NCBI GenBank assembly: GCA_002238485.1
Contig: MPMG01000007.1
Coordinates: 1-64,000 of the forward strand
Reading direction: 5' to 3'
Length of the DNA stretch: 64,000 nt
Source: Chloroflexi bacterium bin20
GTDB taxonomy: Bacteria; Chloroflexota; Anaerolineae; Aggregatilineales; Phototrophicaceae
Below the pieces are notes generated by a model. It saw only the letters and a program-made list of their open reading frames with translations, made no database searches and had not been told where the DNA came from. Both the position numbers and the translations under genes were made by a program. Positions 38,216 to 47,340 of the stretch are shown here, piece after piece. How positions within the stretch are numbered: position 1 is the first letter of the stretch; each line of letters starts with the position of its first letter.

Positions 38216-39235
38216 ATGACTCTGCATGATCGCTTTGAACGGCCCCTGCGCGACCTGCGCATCTCAGTCACTGACCGCTGCAACTTTCGCTGTCCCTATT
38301 GCATGCCCGCCGAGATCTTTGGCGAACGTTACAAATTCCTGCCCAAGCCGCAACTGCTCACTTTCGAAGAGATCGTCCGCCTCACACACATCATCGTGCG
38401 ACAGGGCGCGCTGAAAATCCGCCTCACCGGTGGCGAGCCTCTGCTGCGACAGGGTATTGAACAGTTGGTGGCCATGCTTGCGGAGATTGATGGCGTGGCC
38501 GACCTGGCCATGACCACCAATGCTTTCTTGCTGCCGCAGAAGATAGACGCCCTAAAGGACGCCGGATTAAAACGTCTGACGATCAGCCTGGATACGCTGG
38601 ACGATGCCATCTTTCGCCAGATGAATGGCGGGCGGGCCGGAGTCGACAAGGTGCTGGAAGGTATCATAGCTGCCGAGCAGGCCGGTTTCTCGCCACTCAA
38701 GATCAACGCCGTTGTGCAGCGGGGCGCCAACGATCACACCCTGGTCGATCTGGCGCGTTTCTTCAAGGCACGCGGGCATATCGTGCGCTTCATAGAGTAT
38801 ATGGATGTGGGAAATCGCAACGGCTGGCGCATGGACCAGGTGCTGCCATCCAGCCAGGTCGTAGAGCTTGTCGATGCCGAGATGCCGCTGAAACCCGTGC
38901 CTGGCAACTATTACGGCGAGGTGGCGCAACGGTATCAATTTCGTGACGGCGAAGGCGAAATCGGACTGATCAGTTCGGTCACGCAGCCGTTTTGTGGCGC
39001 TTGCACGCGCATGCGTCTCTCGCCGGAGGGGCAGATCTTCACCTGTCTGTTTGGTACAAAAGGCGCCAGTCTGCGCGATCCTCTGCGGGCGGGGGCCAGC
39101 GATGACGAACTGGCCGCCATCATCAGCCGCACCTGGCGCGCGCGCAGCGACCGCTATTCCGAAATCCGCAGTTCGCTCACCGAAGACGTCCGCGAAGAAC
39201 GACACAAGGTGGAGATGTATCACATCGGCGGCTAG
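38216..39235 (+). CDS. moaA: GTP 3',8-cyclase MoaA
   Basis: 339 residues, a radical-SAM enzyme of molybdenum cofactor synthesis. The N-terminal cluster is bound by Cys22, Cys26 and Cys29 ('CNFRCPYC'), with 'RLTGGEPLLR' as the SAM-binding block. The second cluster is at Cys260, Cys263 and Cys277, the canonical Cx2Cx13C. The last residues are Gly-Gly, as required for the C-terminal GG tail. No other moa or moe gene is in the window; the next gene downstream is an unrelated SDR. Confidence 0.96.
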   Translation: MTLHDRFERPLRDLRISVTDRCNFRCPYCMPAEIFGERYKFLPKPQLLTFEEIVRLTHIIVRQGALKIRLTGGEPLLRQGIEQLVAMLAEIDGVADLAMTTNAFLLPQKIDALKDAGLKRLTISLDTLDDAIFRQMNGGRAGVDKVLEGIIAAEQAGFSPLKINAVVQRGANDHTLVDLARFFKARGHIVRFIEYMDVGNRNGWRMDQVLPSSQVVELVDAEMPLKPVPGNYYGEVAQRYQFRDGEGEIGLISSVTQPFCGACTRMRLSPEGQIFTCLFGTKGASLRDPLRAGASDDELAAIISRTWRARSDRYSEIRSSLTEDVREERHKVEMYHIGG

Positions 39236-39315
39236 CTGTGGCCAGCTTGAACCAGACTGCGGCTGTGGTAAGCTTATGCCACTTTGCGGATAAAACCACG
39301 AGGCGAGGAAAGAGC

Positions 39316-40086
39316 ATGTTCAACGCAGATTTTGAGTTGACCGGGCAGACCGCGCTGATCACCGGCGCAGGCAGGGGCATTGGCTTGGCGACCGCGCGTC
39401 GGCTGGCTGCTGCCGGAGCCGATGTCATCATTGCCGAATACATCCCCGAAAATGGGCGCAATGCCGCCGCCGAGATCGAAGGCATGGGGCGCAAGTCGCT
39501 CTTCATTGATGTCGATGTGCGCGACTCGGGCAGTGTGAATGCCATGGCAGAGACCGCGCTGGCCGCCTTTCCGCAGATCGACATTCTGGTTTGCAATGCA
39601 GGCATCGCCCAAGGCGTCAGAGCCGAAGAAATGACCGACGAAGAGTGGCTGAATATGATGGCGGTCAACCTGAATGGAGTCTTTTATTGCTGTCGGGCTA
39701 TCGGACGGCACATGCTGGAGCGTGGCAGCGGCAGCATCGTCAATACGGCGTCGATGTCGGGCATGATATCCAATACGCCACAGCCGCAAGCTCATTACAA
39801 TGCAGCCAAAGCCGGCGTCATCTTGCTGACCAAGTCGCTAGCTGGCGAATGGGCGGATCGTGACGTGCGTGTCAATTGCGTATCGCCCGGCTACATCGGC
39901 ACAGATATGACCGCGGCCGGCATGGAAAACCCCGACTGGTACCCCACCTGGCTGGCGATGACTCCACAGGGCACGGTGGGCAAACCCGAAGATGTGGCGG
40001 CTGCTATCTATTACCTGGCCTCGCCGGCCGCCAAGTATACAACTGGCACGAATCTGGTCGTAGATGGCGGCTATACCAGTTGGTAG
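39316..40086 (+). CDS. Short-chain dehydrogenase/reductase
   Basis: A 256-residue classical SDR: 'ALITGAGRGIGLATARRL', 'ILVCNAGIAQG' (CNAG instead of NNAG), 'IVNTASMSGMISNTPQPQAHYNAAK' region with catalytic Ser and YNAAK, and 'VSPGYIGTDM'. The 'SMSG…NTPQPQAHYNAAKAG' pattern is frequent in polyol or sugar dehydrogenases. Asp/Glu near the second strand ('IIAEYI') suggests NAD(H). The ATG at 39316 follows AGGAAAGAGC; the 26-residue upstream extension lacks fold similarity. It converges on the next gene with 3 bp between stops. Confidence 0.9.
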   Translation: MFNADFELTGQTALITGAGRGIGLATARRLAAAGADVIIAEYIPENGRNAAAEIEGMGRKSLFIDVDVRDSGSVNAMAETALAAFPQIDILVCNAGIAQGVRAEEMTDEEWLNMMAVNLNGVFYCCRAIGRHMLERGSGSIVNTASMSGMISNTPQPQAHYNAAKAGVILLTKSLAGEWADRDVRVNCVSPGYIGTDMTAAGMENPDWYPTWLAMTPQGTVGKPEDVAAAIYYLASPAAKYTTGTNLVVDGGYTSW

Positions 40087-40089
40087 GGA

Positions 40090-42441
40090 TTATTGCGGCT
40101 CGGGGCAGGGCGAGCTCAGATTTAAGAGTTTGACGACATCGTTGCGCACCCAGCCGATTGGCGAGGTGCCGCCGTCGCTGTAGCGCACATAATACCAGGC
40201 ATTGCCAGCCGGGTTGCGTTCATCGCGCCGCACTTCAATCACATCGAGCTCTGTATCAGATGGCAGCAGCAATATCGACTGGCTGCTGGTGGTCGGGCGG
40301 AAGCGCACATTCTTGGCATCGTCAGCGGCATTGTAAACTCGGCAGAGCACAGATGGCGTCGGTGTGCTGGTGGGGGTGTCGGTGGCGGTTGGTGTGCTGG
40401 TTGCAGTCGGCGTGATGGTCGGCGTGTTGGTGGTCGTCGGCGTGTCGGTTGGCGTATAAGTATCTGTCGGTGTGAAGGTGATTGTTGGTGTGCTGGTGGC
40501 GGTCGGCGTTTCAGTCTGGGTCGGCGTGTACGAAGGCGTGAAAGTTAGCGTTGGCGTCGGCGTGATAGTCGGTGTGTTGGTGGCGGTCGGCGTCGGTGTT
40601 TCGGTCGGGAAGATGATCGGCTCCCAAACATCGCGAGTCAAATAGATGCCGGTGGCGCTCACCAAGCCCACGATCACCAGCAGCAGGCAGCCAGCAAAGC
40701 GTCCGCGATTGCGCCGCTTGCGGATGACGCTTTCGATTCGTGACAAATCGGCGCGCCGCCCCAAAATACGAAAGGGCTCGTCGCGCATGATATCAAGCCA
40801 CGACTGTGCCTCGACCGTGTCGCCATTTTGCAAGGCCTCGTCTGCCCGCTCCAAATACCGCAGGAACAAGTCGTTGACCGTGCTGCGATAACGTTCGTCC
40901 TGGGCGTACTCGCCAACCATTTCAGCCAGCATCTGCCGCGCTTGCGCCAGCTCTGGGTCGAAGTTCTGCGAAACAAGGGCTTGCGCTCGTCGCAGCGCTT
41001 GCTGTGTCCGCGCCACCTCTGCCTGGCTATTGCGCGCGTGCATAAGCAGATCGGCGAAACCGCTGTCTTTGGGGTCGAGCTCCAGCCCCATCTCCAGCGC
41101 TTTTACGGCGCTGTTCATGAGCAAGATGCGTTCGTCCAGCGTGTTGGCTTCTTTGGCATGATTCAGCTGCAACTGGGCTTGATCAGTTACCTGGCTGCGG
41201 ATGCCCGCCAGATTGCCATCGACTTCTTGCTGCAGCTGTGACAGCCGTTGGCTCTTGGGCAGCAGCTGCCGCACTTGCGAAAGCAGCTTGCGGATCTGGG
41301 CGACTTGCGCCACTTGCTCGTCCAGCGTGCCGCCGATTGTGTTCATACTAAGCGTGATCTGGTCATAATCGCGCTGGATACGGCGGATCATCTCTTGGCG
41401 CTCTTCGGCTTGCGGGTCATTGGGCACGACGCGCAATGCGCCTTCGTATTTACGCAGCGCCTCCGACCAATTGTCGTTCGCCATCAGACGGTCGCCGTCG
41501 TTCAGCAATTCGCGCGCCAGTGCCAGGTCCTGGATATCCAGCAGCGCTTGCTCGACATCTTTCCAGCTGAGGATGCCATCGCGTTCGGCAAGTTCGCGCG
41601 CTTCACGGTAGAGCCCGGTCGCTTGTTCATAATTGCCGGCGCGCACGAGCGAGTTGGCGCGGTTGTAGGCGACACGCGCTTCAAAGGGGATGCGGTGGTC
41701 GGGCACGATGCCGCGGATGAGGTTGTCTTCCGACTTTTCGCGATATTCCAGCGCTGTTGCATGGTCGGGGCTTTGCGCCAGGATGCGGTTGGCGACATCA
41801 ATAGCCTGCTGATATTCGCCGGAGTAATAACTTTCCGTAAGCCGTTTCAGCAAGTCGTCAATTATCTCGGTGCTAGAGCGGGGCTGCGCTTCGCTGGCGG
41901 AGGAAGGGGCAGCCGATTCGGTCTGCACCGGCTGGCTGCGAAAATGTTCACTCGGCTGACGAGCGGCTTCTTGGGGTCTTGGCGGCTCGCTGTGTCTGGG
42001 TGGCTCGCTGGGCGTTGAGGTTGGCGCTTGCTGGAGGTCGTGCCGCAAAAAGAGGTCTTGTACGCGCTGTCTGGCTTGCGCGTTGTGTGCGCCGGCTCGC
42101 TGCAAGAGGCTGATGACATCGGCGTGCCCGGCATCAATGCGCAGGGCGTCGGCCAAGATATCGATGGCTTCATCAATATCGTCATCGTCGCCCGCGATTT
42201 CGATGCGGATGCGCGCGCGCCGCACCAGTCCGCGCATTGCCGCTGTGTCGGGTCGTGTCGATTGACTTTGCAAATCGGCAATTTCGGCAAAGAGCGCTTG
42301 CGCTTTTTGCTCCAGCGGTGTGTTTTTTGCTTCGGTAAGCAGGTCGCGGGCTTCTTGCTGCAATTCGACGAGGGACTGCGGGTCGGTGGCGCTATTTGCG
42401 CGCCCACGCAATTCTTCAATTGCCCGTTGCAATTCCTGCAT
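40090..42441 (-). CDS. Membrane protein: TPR-like helical domain, TM, Thr-Pro linker, SH3-like domain
   Basis: 783 residues from ATG 42441 (AGGA 9 nt upstream; ATG 42450 is the alternative). Residues ~1-570 are helical and TPR-like ('ALEYREKSEDNLIRGIVPD', 'DNWSEALRKYEGALRVVPND'). A membrane segment (~590-612, 'CLLLVIVGLVSATGIYL') is followed by a ~90-residue Thr-Pro-rich linker of imperfect 'TPTxTPT' repeats and a C-terminal SH3b-type domain with 'NVRFRPTTSSQSILLLPSD'. Such linkers are a hallmark of Chloroflexota envelope proteins. The helical part would be cytoplasmic and the SH3 domain outside. The function is unknown, perhaps an envelope scaffold. Confidence 0.8.
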   Translation of the reverse strand: MQELQRAIEELRGRANSATDPQSLVELQQEARDLLTEAKNTPLEQKAQALFAEIADLQSQSTRPDTAAMRGLVRRARIRIEIAGDDDDIDEAIDILADALRIDAGHADVISLLQRAGAHNAQARQRVQDLFLRHDLQQAPTSTPSEPPRHSEPPRPQEAARQPSEHFRSQPVQTESAAPSSASEAQPRSSTEIIDDLLKRLTESYYSGEYQQAIDVANRILAQSPDHATALEYREKSEDNLIRGIVPDHRIPFEARVAYNRANSLVRAGNYEQATGLYREARELAERDGILSWKDVEQALLDIQDLALARELLNDGDRLMANDNWSEALRKYEGALRVVPNDPQAEERQEMIRRIQRDYDQITLSMNTIGGTLDEQVAQVAQIRKLLSQVRQLLPKSQRLSQLQQEVDGNLAGIRSQVTDQAQLQLNHAKEANTLDERILLMNSAVKALEMGLELDPKDSGFADLLMHARNSQAEVARTQQALRRAQALVSQNFDPELAQARQMLAEMVGEYAQDERYRSTVNDLFLRYLERADEALQNGDTVEAQSWLDIMRDEPFRILGRRADLSRIESVIRKRRNRGRFAGCLLLVIVGLVSATGIYLTRDVWEPIIFPTETPTPTATNTPTITPTPTLTFTPSYTPTQTETPTATSTPTITFTPTDTYTPTDTPTTTNTPTITPTATSTPTATDTPTSTPTPSVLCRVYNAADDAKNVRFRPTTSSQSILLLPSDTELDVIEVRRDERNPAGNAWYYVRYSDGGTSPIGWVRNDVVKLLNLSSPCPEPQ

Positions 42442-42589
42442 GGATGACATTCCTATGCTGGCTTGCCCAAGCTGCTCGACATGCAGCGGGCACTTTGTGG
42501 CGCGACTGCCACGATACGCGCCGTACCACTTGCCAGGATTCTATGCTAGAGTGTGCTGGCGGTCAAAATGCGGCAACGGTCATATTCCA

Positions 42590-42916
42590 ATGGCTACATT
42601 TCAGCACATCGTACCTAGATACAAGCTGATCCTATTCTACAATATTCGCCATGACAGACAAGAACAATATTACCGCTTCATGCTCAGCAGTTTCGTGCCG
42701 GCCGTGCAAAAGGTCGGCGTATTCATGCACATGGCTTGGCACATCGCCTATGGGCAGCATCCCATGCGCAAGATCGAATTCGTTACTGAAAACTCGGATA
42801 CCCTGCGCAGCCTGTTTCTAAGCGACGAATGGGAAGAACTGGAAAACAAGCTCATGCGTTATGTTTCCGATTATGAGCGCAAGGTCGTTGAATACCGCGA
42901 TGGATTTCAAGTCTAG
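42590..42916 (+). CDS. Small protein of unknown function
   Basis: 108 residues, intact from ATG to TAG with normal codon use. Two blocks look conserved in style: 'VPRYKLILFYNIRHDRQEQY' and 'IEFVTENSDTLRSLFLSDEW', and it ends in 'DYERKVVEYRDGFQV'. The beta-alpha pattern with 'Y-x-L-x-x-x-Y' and a Trp/His centre could be a ferredoxin-like (Dabb/NIPSNAP-like) fold, but I do not recognise the family. It precedes the mscS operon by 78 bp. The gap 42442-42589 has a TGCTAGAGT -10-like site and nothing else. Confidence 0.7.
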   Translation: MATFQHIVPRYKLILFYNIRHDRQEQYYRFMLSSFVPAVQKVGVFMHMAWHIAYGQHPMRKIEFVTENSDTLRSLFLSDEWEELENKLMRYVSDYERKVVEYRDGFQV

Positions 42917-42994
42917 GTCTTTGCGCCGCTTGCATATCGGCTGGCAGAGCGTACAATAACATCCCCGCCAGGTAGAGCAACCGAGCAAGGCAAA

Positions 42995-44125
42995 ATGGTA
43001 ATTGATCTGCGCGAGTGGCTGCCTTTTCTGGCTGAATTGCCAGGGTTTGCGCAGCGCATCCTACTTGACCTCTTCCCCTTTTTCTTCGCGGCGCTGTTGA
43101 TCTGGCTGCTTCGCTGGTTGCTGACGAAGCTGCTGCTGAAACCATTGCGCATCGTGGTCAGCCGCAGCGAAAGCCAACTCGATGACAGCTTGGTCGAAGC
43201 TTGCATCTCGCCCTTGCGCGTTGCGGTGGTCGGGTTTTCGTTGATCCTGGTCACGCTGCTTTTCAGCTTCAGCGCGGAAGTGGTGCAAATTGCGCAGGCG
43301 GCCGGTCGCTCGCTGCTGATCGGCTCGATCTTCTTCGCCATCATCCGCCTATTTGAAGTCGTCTCGCTGCAACCCGTGGCTTTTGAACGACTCACCGGCA
43401 TAACCATCCCCGAGCGCTTGCTGCCATTTTTGAATACGCTGCTGAAGTTTCTTATATTGGCGCTGGGCGCGATCTTTATCCTGCAAGAGTTGAACTTTGA
43501 TGTCGCCGCCTTGATCGCCTCGCTGGGTGTCGTGGGCATCGGCATATCGTTGGCTTCGCAGAACACCGTCAGCAATATGTTTGGATTTGCGGCGATCGTT
43601 TCAGACAATCCATTCAAGGTCGGCGACTTCATCCGGACGCCCTCAGTCAGCGGCATTGTGGAATCGGTTGGTGTGCGCTCGACGCGCATTCGCCAGCTCG
43701 ACCAGGCGCTGGTCTCTGTGCCCAACCACCTGCTTACCGATGCGGTCGTCGTGAATTGGTCGCGCATGCAAAAGCGCCGCCTCGACCTGACGTTGACTTT
43801 CACCTACAGCACCAGCAGCGAGCAGATGCGCGCCTTGCTCGAAGAAGTCCGCACGTTGCTGCAGAACACCGACGAGGTCGATGCCGACTCCATCATGGTG
43901 CACTTCATTGATATGAGCGCCAGCTCGCTGGATGTGCGCATCATCTGCCAGGTGCTGAATGCGGATTTCCGCGCATTCACCGCCCAAAAAGAGTTGATCC
44001 TGCTGGAGATCATGGGCATTGCCGAGCGACTGGAAGTCAATTTCGCTTTCCCCAGCCAATCGCTGTATATCGAGTCGCTGCCCGGCGCTCCTGCCTCGGC
44101 CATAGCGGATGCCGAAGCGCCATGA
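42995..44125 (+). CDS. MscS-family mechanosensitive ion channel
   Basis: 376 residues with four membrane helices (~20-45, ~70-95, ~105-125, ~140-165) then the pore helix and beta domain: 'AALIASLGVVGIGISLASQN' (Gly/Ala-rich TM3 of MscS), 'SNMFGFAAIVSDNPFKVGDF', 'VESVGVRSTRIRQLDQALVS' and 'VPNHLL'. It releases solutes during hypo-osmotic shock. The ATG at 42995 has AAGG 5 nt upstream. Its stop overlaps the start of the next gene (ATGA), so translation is coupled. Confidence 0.93.
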   Translation: MVIDLREWLPFLAELPGFAQRILLDLFPFFFAALLIWLLRWLLTKLLLKPLRIVVSRSESQLDDSLVEACISPLRVAVVGFSLILVTLLFSFSAEVVQIAQAAGRSLLIGSIFFAIIRLFEVVSLQPVAFERLTGITIPERLLPFLNTLLKFLILALGAIFILQELNFDVAALIASLGVVGIGISLASQNTVSNMFGFAAIVSDNPFKVGDFIRTPSVSGIVESVGVRSTRIRQLDQALVSVPNHLLTDAVVVNWSRMQKRRLDLTLTFTYSTSSEQMRALLEEVRTLLQNTDEVDADSIMVHFIDMSASSLDVRIICQVLNADFRAFTAQKELILLEIMGIAERLEVNFAFPSQSLYIESLPGAPASAIADAEAP

Positions 44126-44634
44126 CGGAAGCGGCAAGCGGCTTGATGGCTGCGCTGCAATTTAGCGGGTCCGACCTGGCCGCGAACCGGCAAGGCAGGC
44201 TAAGCCCAGCGCAGGCAGCGCGCATCCAGCGAGTGCGGCGGCGGCAGCTGCTCTTGGCGGTCATCCTCTTCTTTTTCTTCGTCATTGGCGCGACCATTTT
44301 GCTGTTTGCTGGGCAGCGCGAGGACAATCCCATTCTCACCGGGGCGGGTGGCGCGCTGATCGTCATGAATGCGCTGCTGGTCGGGCTGGTTGGTCGCGGC
44401 AGCATGCGCGTTGGCAGCGATCTGCGCTCGGACAGCGTCGAAGCGCTGGCTGGCGAAGTCGAACGTGTGCTGCGGCGTGGGCGTCAGGGCGATAGTTATC
44501 TGCTGCGCATCGATGGCGACGACCTGCGCGTTAGCAAAGAGATTTTCCTGGGCTTTCGGCACAAATGCCCCTATCGCATCTATCGCAGCAAAGGGTCGCG
44601 CCTGTTGCTGTCTGCGGAAGCGATTGGCCGATGA
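44122..44634 (+). CDS. Two-TM membrane protein of unknown function
   Basis: 170 residues. Two membrane segments at ~42-63 and ~72-92 join a cytoplasmic C-terminal domain ('RVLRRGRQGDSYLLRIDGDD') with basic N-terminus. The domain ends 'CPYRIYRSKGSRLLLSAEA'. No family recognised. It overlaps mscS by four bases (ATGA) and the next membrane gene by four bases in the same way. The strict coupling suggests the three proteins are made together, but not that they form one complex. Confidence 0.75.
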   Translation: MTEAASGLMAALQFSGSDLAANRQGRLSPAQAARIQRVRRRQLLLAVILFFFFVIGATILLFAGQREDNPILTGAGGALIVMNALLVGLVGRGSMRVGSDLRSDSVEALAGEVERVLRRGRQGDSYLLRIDGDDLRVSKEIFLGFRHKCPYRIYRSKGSRLLLSAEAIGR

Positions 44635-47057
44635 ATCTGCCCGCCTTTGGACAAGCAATCATGCGAGGGCGTTTGGCGCCTTTGCTGGTTTTTGCCGTCT
44701 ATCTGCTGCCGGCGCTGATTTTAACCACGCCTGCGCACGAAACTTTGTCGACCCGCTTCATCGGTGGCGATACCAGCGATGTGTATGAGATGGCGCGCCA
44801 TGTGTGGTGGTTCAAGGTTGCGCTGCAGGGGGAAGACAATGTCTTTTGGCACAGCCTGCTGGGTTTTCCAGACGGCTTCGCGGCTGTGCAGCTATGGGCG
44901 CATCCGCTGCAGTTCTTCCCAATGTGGCTGCTGGCGCTGTTCATGCCGCTGGCTTTGGCCTACAACATCACAGTGCTGGCGGCGATGGCCTTGAATGGTC
45001 TGGCGATGTATGTGCTGGCGCGGCGTTTATTGTCCGGTCATGACCCGATTCCGCCGCTCTTCGCTGGCTTGGTCTATATGGTGTTCCCGGTTTTCCAGGG
45101 GCATGTGTTCGCTGGGCATGTCGGCTTGCTCATGGGCTGGGGACTGCCCCTGTTTGTACTTTGCCTCTACGATTATGTCGATCGTGGCGGGGCGCGAAGG
45201 CTGTTGGGTGCGATGTTGTGTTTCCTGCTGGCGACGCTCGGTCATTCTTTGATGCTGTTTTATGCGCTGCTGCCAATGGCGCTGCTATTTGCTTTGGCGC
45301 GGCTCTATCGTCGCGACCATGTTGGGGCTTTGCGCGTTGCCCTGGTGGCCTTGTTAGGCTGCCTGTTGCAGTTGCTTTTCTTGTTTCCCATCTTGGTTGG
45401 AGCGCTCGAAAGCGCGGTCTACAGCGACGCGGGCGGGCAAGTGCGTTACAGCATTGATTTGCTCGGCATCGCGTCGCCCTCGTTCCAAAATCCGTATTGG
45501 CGTGATATTGCGACGCATTCGGCGTCTGTTTTGGGCACGAACCTGGAAGAAGGCTCAAGCTATATCGGCTTGCTGGGAGGCATGCTTGCGCTCTTGGGCT
45601 TGTTGAGCCGGCGGGATGCGCGCTTTTGGCTGATGGTGGCCTTGGCGGCTTGGGTCTTGGCGCTGGGTCCTGTTCTCAAGGTTTTTGACATGCCGCTGCG
45701 CTTCGAGGTCGCCGGTTACGAAAATGTCATGCCCTTGCCATACGCCTTTGCCATGCAGTTGCCGGGTTTTGAGCTGGCGCGGGCGCCGGGTCGATTCATG
45801 ATCCTTTTCGCCCTGGCTTTTGGCTTGTTGGCTGGCTGGGGCATGCTGACCATGTGGTCGAGTTCGTTTTTCCAGAGTCGGCGTCGCAGCATCCGCTACA
45901 TCCTGTTGGCAGTTTTCATTCTATTTGTCTTTCAAGATTATCGTTTCTTTGCGCCCTTCCCGACCCTGCCCGTTGCGCTTCCAGCCGCCATACACGAGCT
46001 GCGCGACAGACAAGACATTCGCGCCATATTCAATGTGCCGCATGATGACTTGCTGGCCGCCAAAGAAGCCATGTACCTGCAAACCGCGCATGGCAAACCG
46101 CTAATCGCTGGCCACGACGCCCGCGAGACGCCGGTCAATCGCTCGCGGTTGACCTTGCTGGCCGAGTTCCATCCTTCGTTGCTTTCAGATGCCGATGTCG
46201 ATGTCGTTATCCTAAACAAAGCGCGCGCCCGCGCGATCGGAGAGCTCGAGTCACTTGCCGAACTCGCCAACCAGCGCTTGGGCGAGGCGATCTACGAAGA
46301 CGAACGCTATGCGATATTCACCGTGCCATTCCGGCCGCGGCTGGTCAACACGGTCTTTGCCGTGGAAAGCGACATGCAATCGCACAAGGCGCACATTTTC
46401 AGAGCGCAGCCAGGCTGGCTGGAGCTCAACGCAACCCTGGAGGCGATCAACCGACGCGTCAATCTGTCGCTGAATGGCGCCCTGTTGGACTCGCTGGAGG
46501 TCAATGGCAAGATCCCGCTGTTGCTGCCCCTGCCTATTGCGCGGCGCGGGTATCACAGCTTGCTTATCGAGCTGGATCCACCCTGCCCGCCGCGAATCGA
46601 TGCCACGCTGCTTTTCTGCCACGGCGTCACAGTCGACCAGTTGGATATCCGCGTGCTTTCCACAAGCACGATATACGATCCGATCCGTATAGAGGACGAC
46701 ATCGTACTGGCGGGCTTTTATCTGCCAGACCAAGCCGATGACGAGTTGGCGGTGCGATTCTGGTGGCGATTTGAAGCGCCGCGCTCTGCAAACGATGTGC
46801 GTTTTGTCCACCTGTTGGACGAGGCGGGCAGATTGGTGCCCGGGCGGCAAGACGACACTTCGCTCGGCCTCTTGCAAGCTGGCGACGAACTGACGGAGAC
46901 CGTGCGCTTTGATACGCGCTTCTTGCCGGCTGGCGAATATCGCGTGCTGACTGGTTGGTACAGATTGCCGGATGCCATTCGTTACGATGTGCTGACCAAT
47001 GTGCCGGGCGCGCAGGACGACACGATCCAGCTAGGCATCGTGCGCGTGGGCTTGTGA
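44631..47057 (+). CDS. Multi-pass membrane protein, GT-C glycosyltransferase-like
   Basis: 808 residues from ATG 44631, which overlaps the previous stop as ATGA. The first ~460 residues have about 11 membrane helices, and the first extracytoplasmic loop carries 'GGDTSDVYEMARHVWWFK' with the acidic pair typical of GT-C enzymes such as the YfhO/PMT-like families. 'ARAPGRFMILFALAFGLLAG' is a common block of such proteins. The C-terminal ~340 residues form a soluble beta-rich region, probably outside. It may transfer a lipid-linked sugar; no family is certain. Confidence 0.75.
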   Translation: MNLPAFGQAIMRGRLAPLLVFAVYLLPALILTTPAHETLSTRFIGGDTSDVYEMARHVWWFKVALQGEDNVFWHSLLGFPDGFAAVQLWAHPLQFFPMWLLALFMPLALAYNITVLAAMALNGLAMYVLARRLLSGHDPIPPLFAGLVYMVFPVFQGHVFAGHVGLLMGWGLPLFVLCLYDYVDRGGARRLLGAMLCFLLATLGHSLMLFYALLPMALLFALARLYRRDHVGALRVALVALLGCLLQLLFLFPILVGALESAVYSDAGGQVRYSIDLLGIASPSFQNPYWRDIATHSASVLGTNLEEGSSYIGLLGGMLALLGLLSRRDARFWLMVALAAWVLALGPVLKVFDMPLRFEVAGYENVMPLPYAFAMQLPGFELARAPGRFMILFALAFGLLAGWGMLTMWSSSFFQSRRRSIRYILLAVFILFVFQDYRFFAPFPTLPVALPAAIHELRDRQDIRAIFNVPHDDLLAAKEAMYLQTAHGKPLIAGHDARETPVNRSRLTLLAEFHPSLLSDADVDVVILNKARARAIGELESLAELANQRLGEAIYEDERYAIFTVPFRPRLVNTVFAVESDMQSHKAHIFRAQPGWLELNATLEAINRRVNLSLNGALLDSLEVNGKIPLLLPLPIARRGYHSLLIELDPPCPPRIDATLLFCHGVTVDQLDIRVLSTSTIYDPIRIEDDIVLAGFYLPDQADDELAVRFWWRFEAPRSANDVRFVHLLDEAGRLVPGRQDDTSLGLLQAGDELTETVRFDTRFLPAGEYRVLTGWYRLPDAIRYDVLTNVPGAQDDTIQLGIVRVGL

Positions 47058-47079
47058 GAATCGTCAAGACGCCCGACTG

Positions 47080-47292
47080 CTAGTGCAGGGCTTCTTGCGG
47101 GTCTTGGCGGGCACGGCTGATGGCAGCGCGATGAGCCTGCATGCGCAAGCCCAGCCAACTGCCGATGATCGCGCCGATAAGGGCGCCTGCCAGTCCTCCG
47201 TCCGCGCGTAAATCGGATGTGGCCAGCCCGACCGCCGCGCCGATCAGCGCCACCAAGCCTGCAAATGCCAGTACCGTCAACCACCCTCTCAT
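47080..47292 (-). CDS. Small two-TM glycine-rich membrane protein
   Basis: 70 residues, with two hydrophobic stretches ('GWLTVLAFAGLVALIGAAVG' and 'GLAGALIGAIIGSWLGL') joined by a short loop with 'RADGG'. The Gly-xxx-Gly spacing resembles glycine-zipper membrane proteins. GGGAG lies 8 nt upstream of ATG 47292; an earlier in-frame ATG at 47316 lacks such a site. It is located in the 283-bp space between two larger genes. Function unknown. Confidence 0.6.
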   Translation of the reverse strand: MRGWLTVLAFAGLVALIGAAVGLATSDLRADGGLAGALIGAIIGSWLGLRMQAHRAAISRARQDPQEALH

Positions 47293-47340
47293 TCTTCTGC
47301 TCCCGGCGAGTCGCATTTGCTGCAATTGTAACACGCCGCC

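Noticed and set aside
40350..40615. Short tandem repeats that could look like a minisatellite or CRISPR-like array
   Set aside because: The period is a few codons, there are no unique spacers, and the minus frame reads as a Thr-Pro linker inside a real gene.
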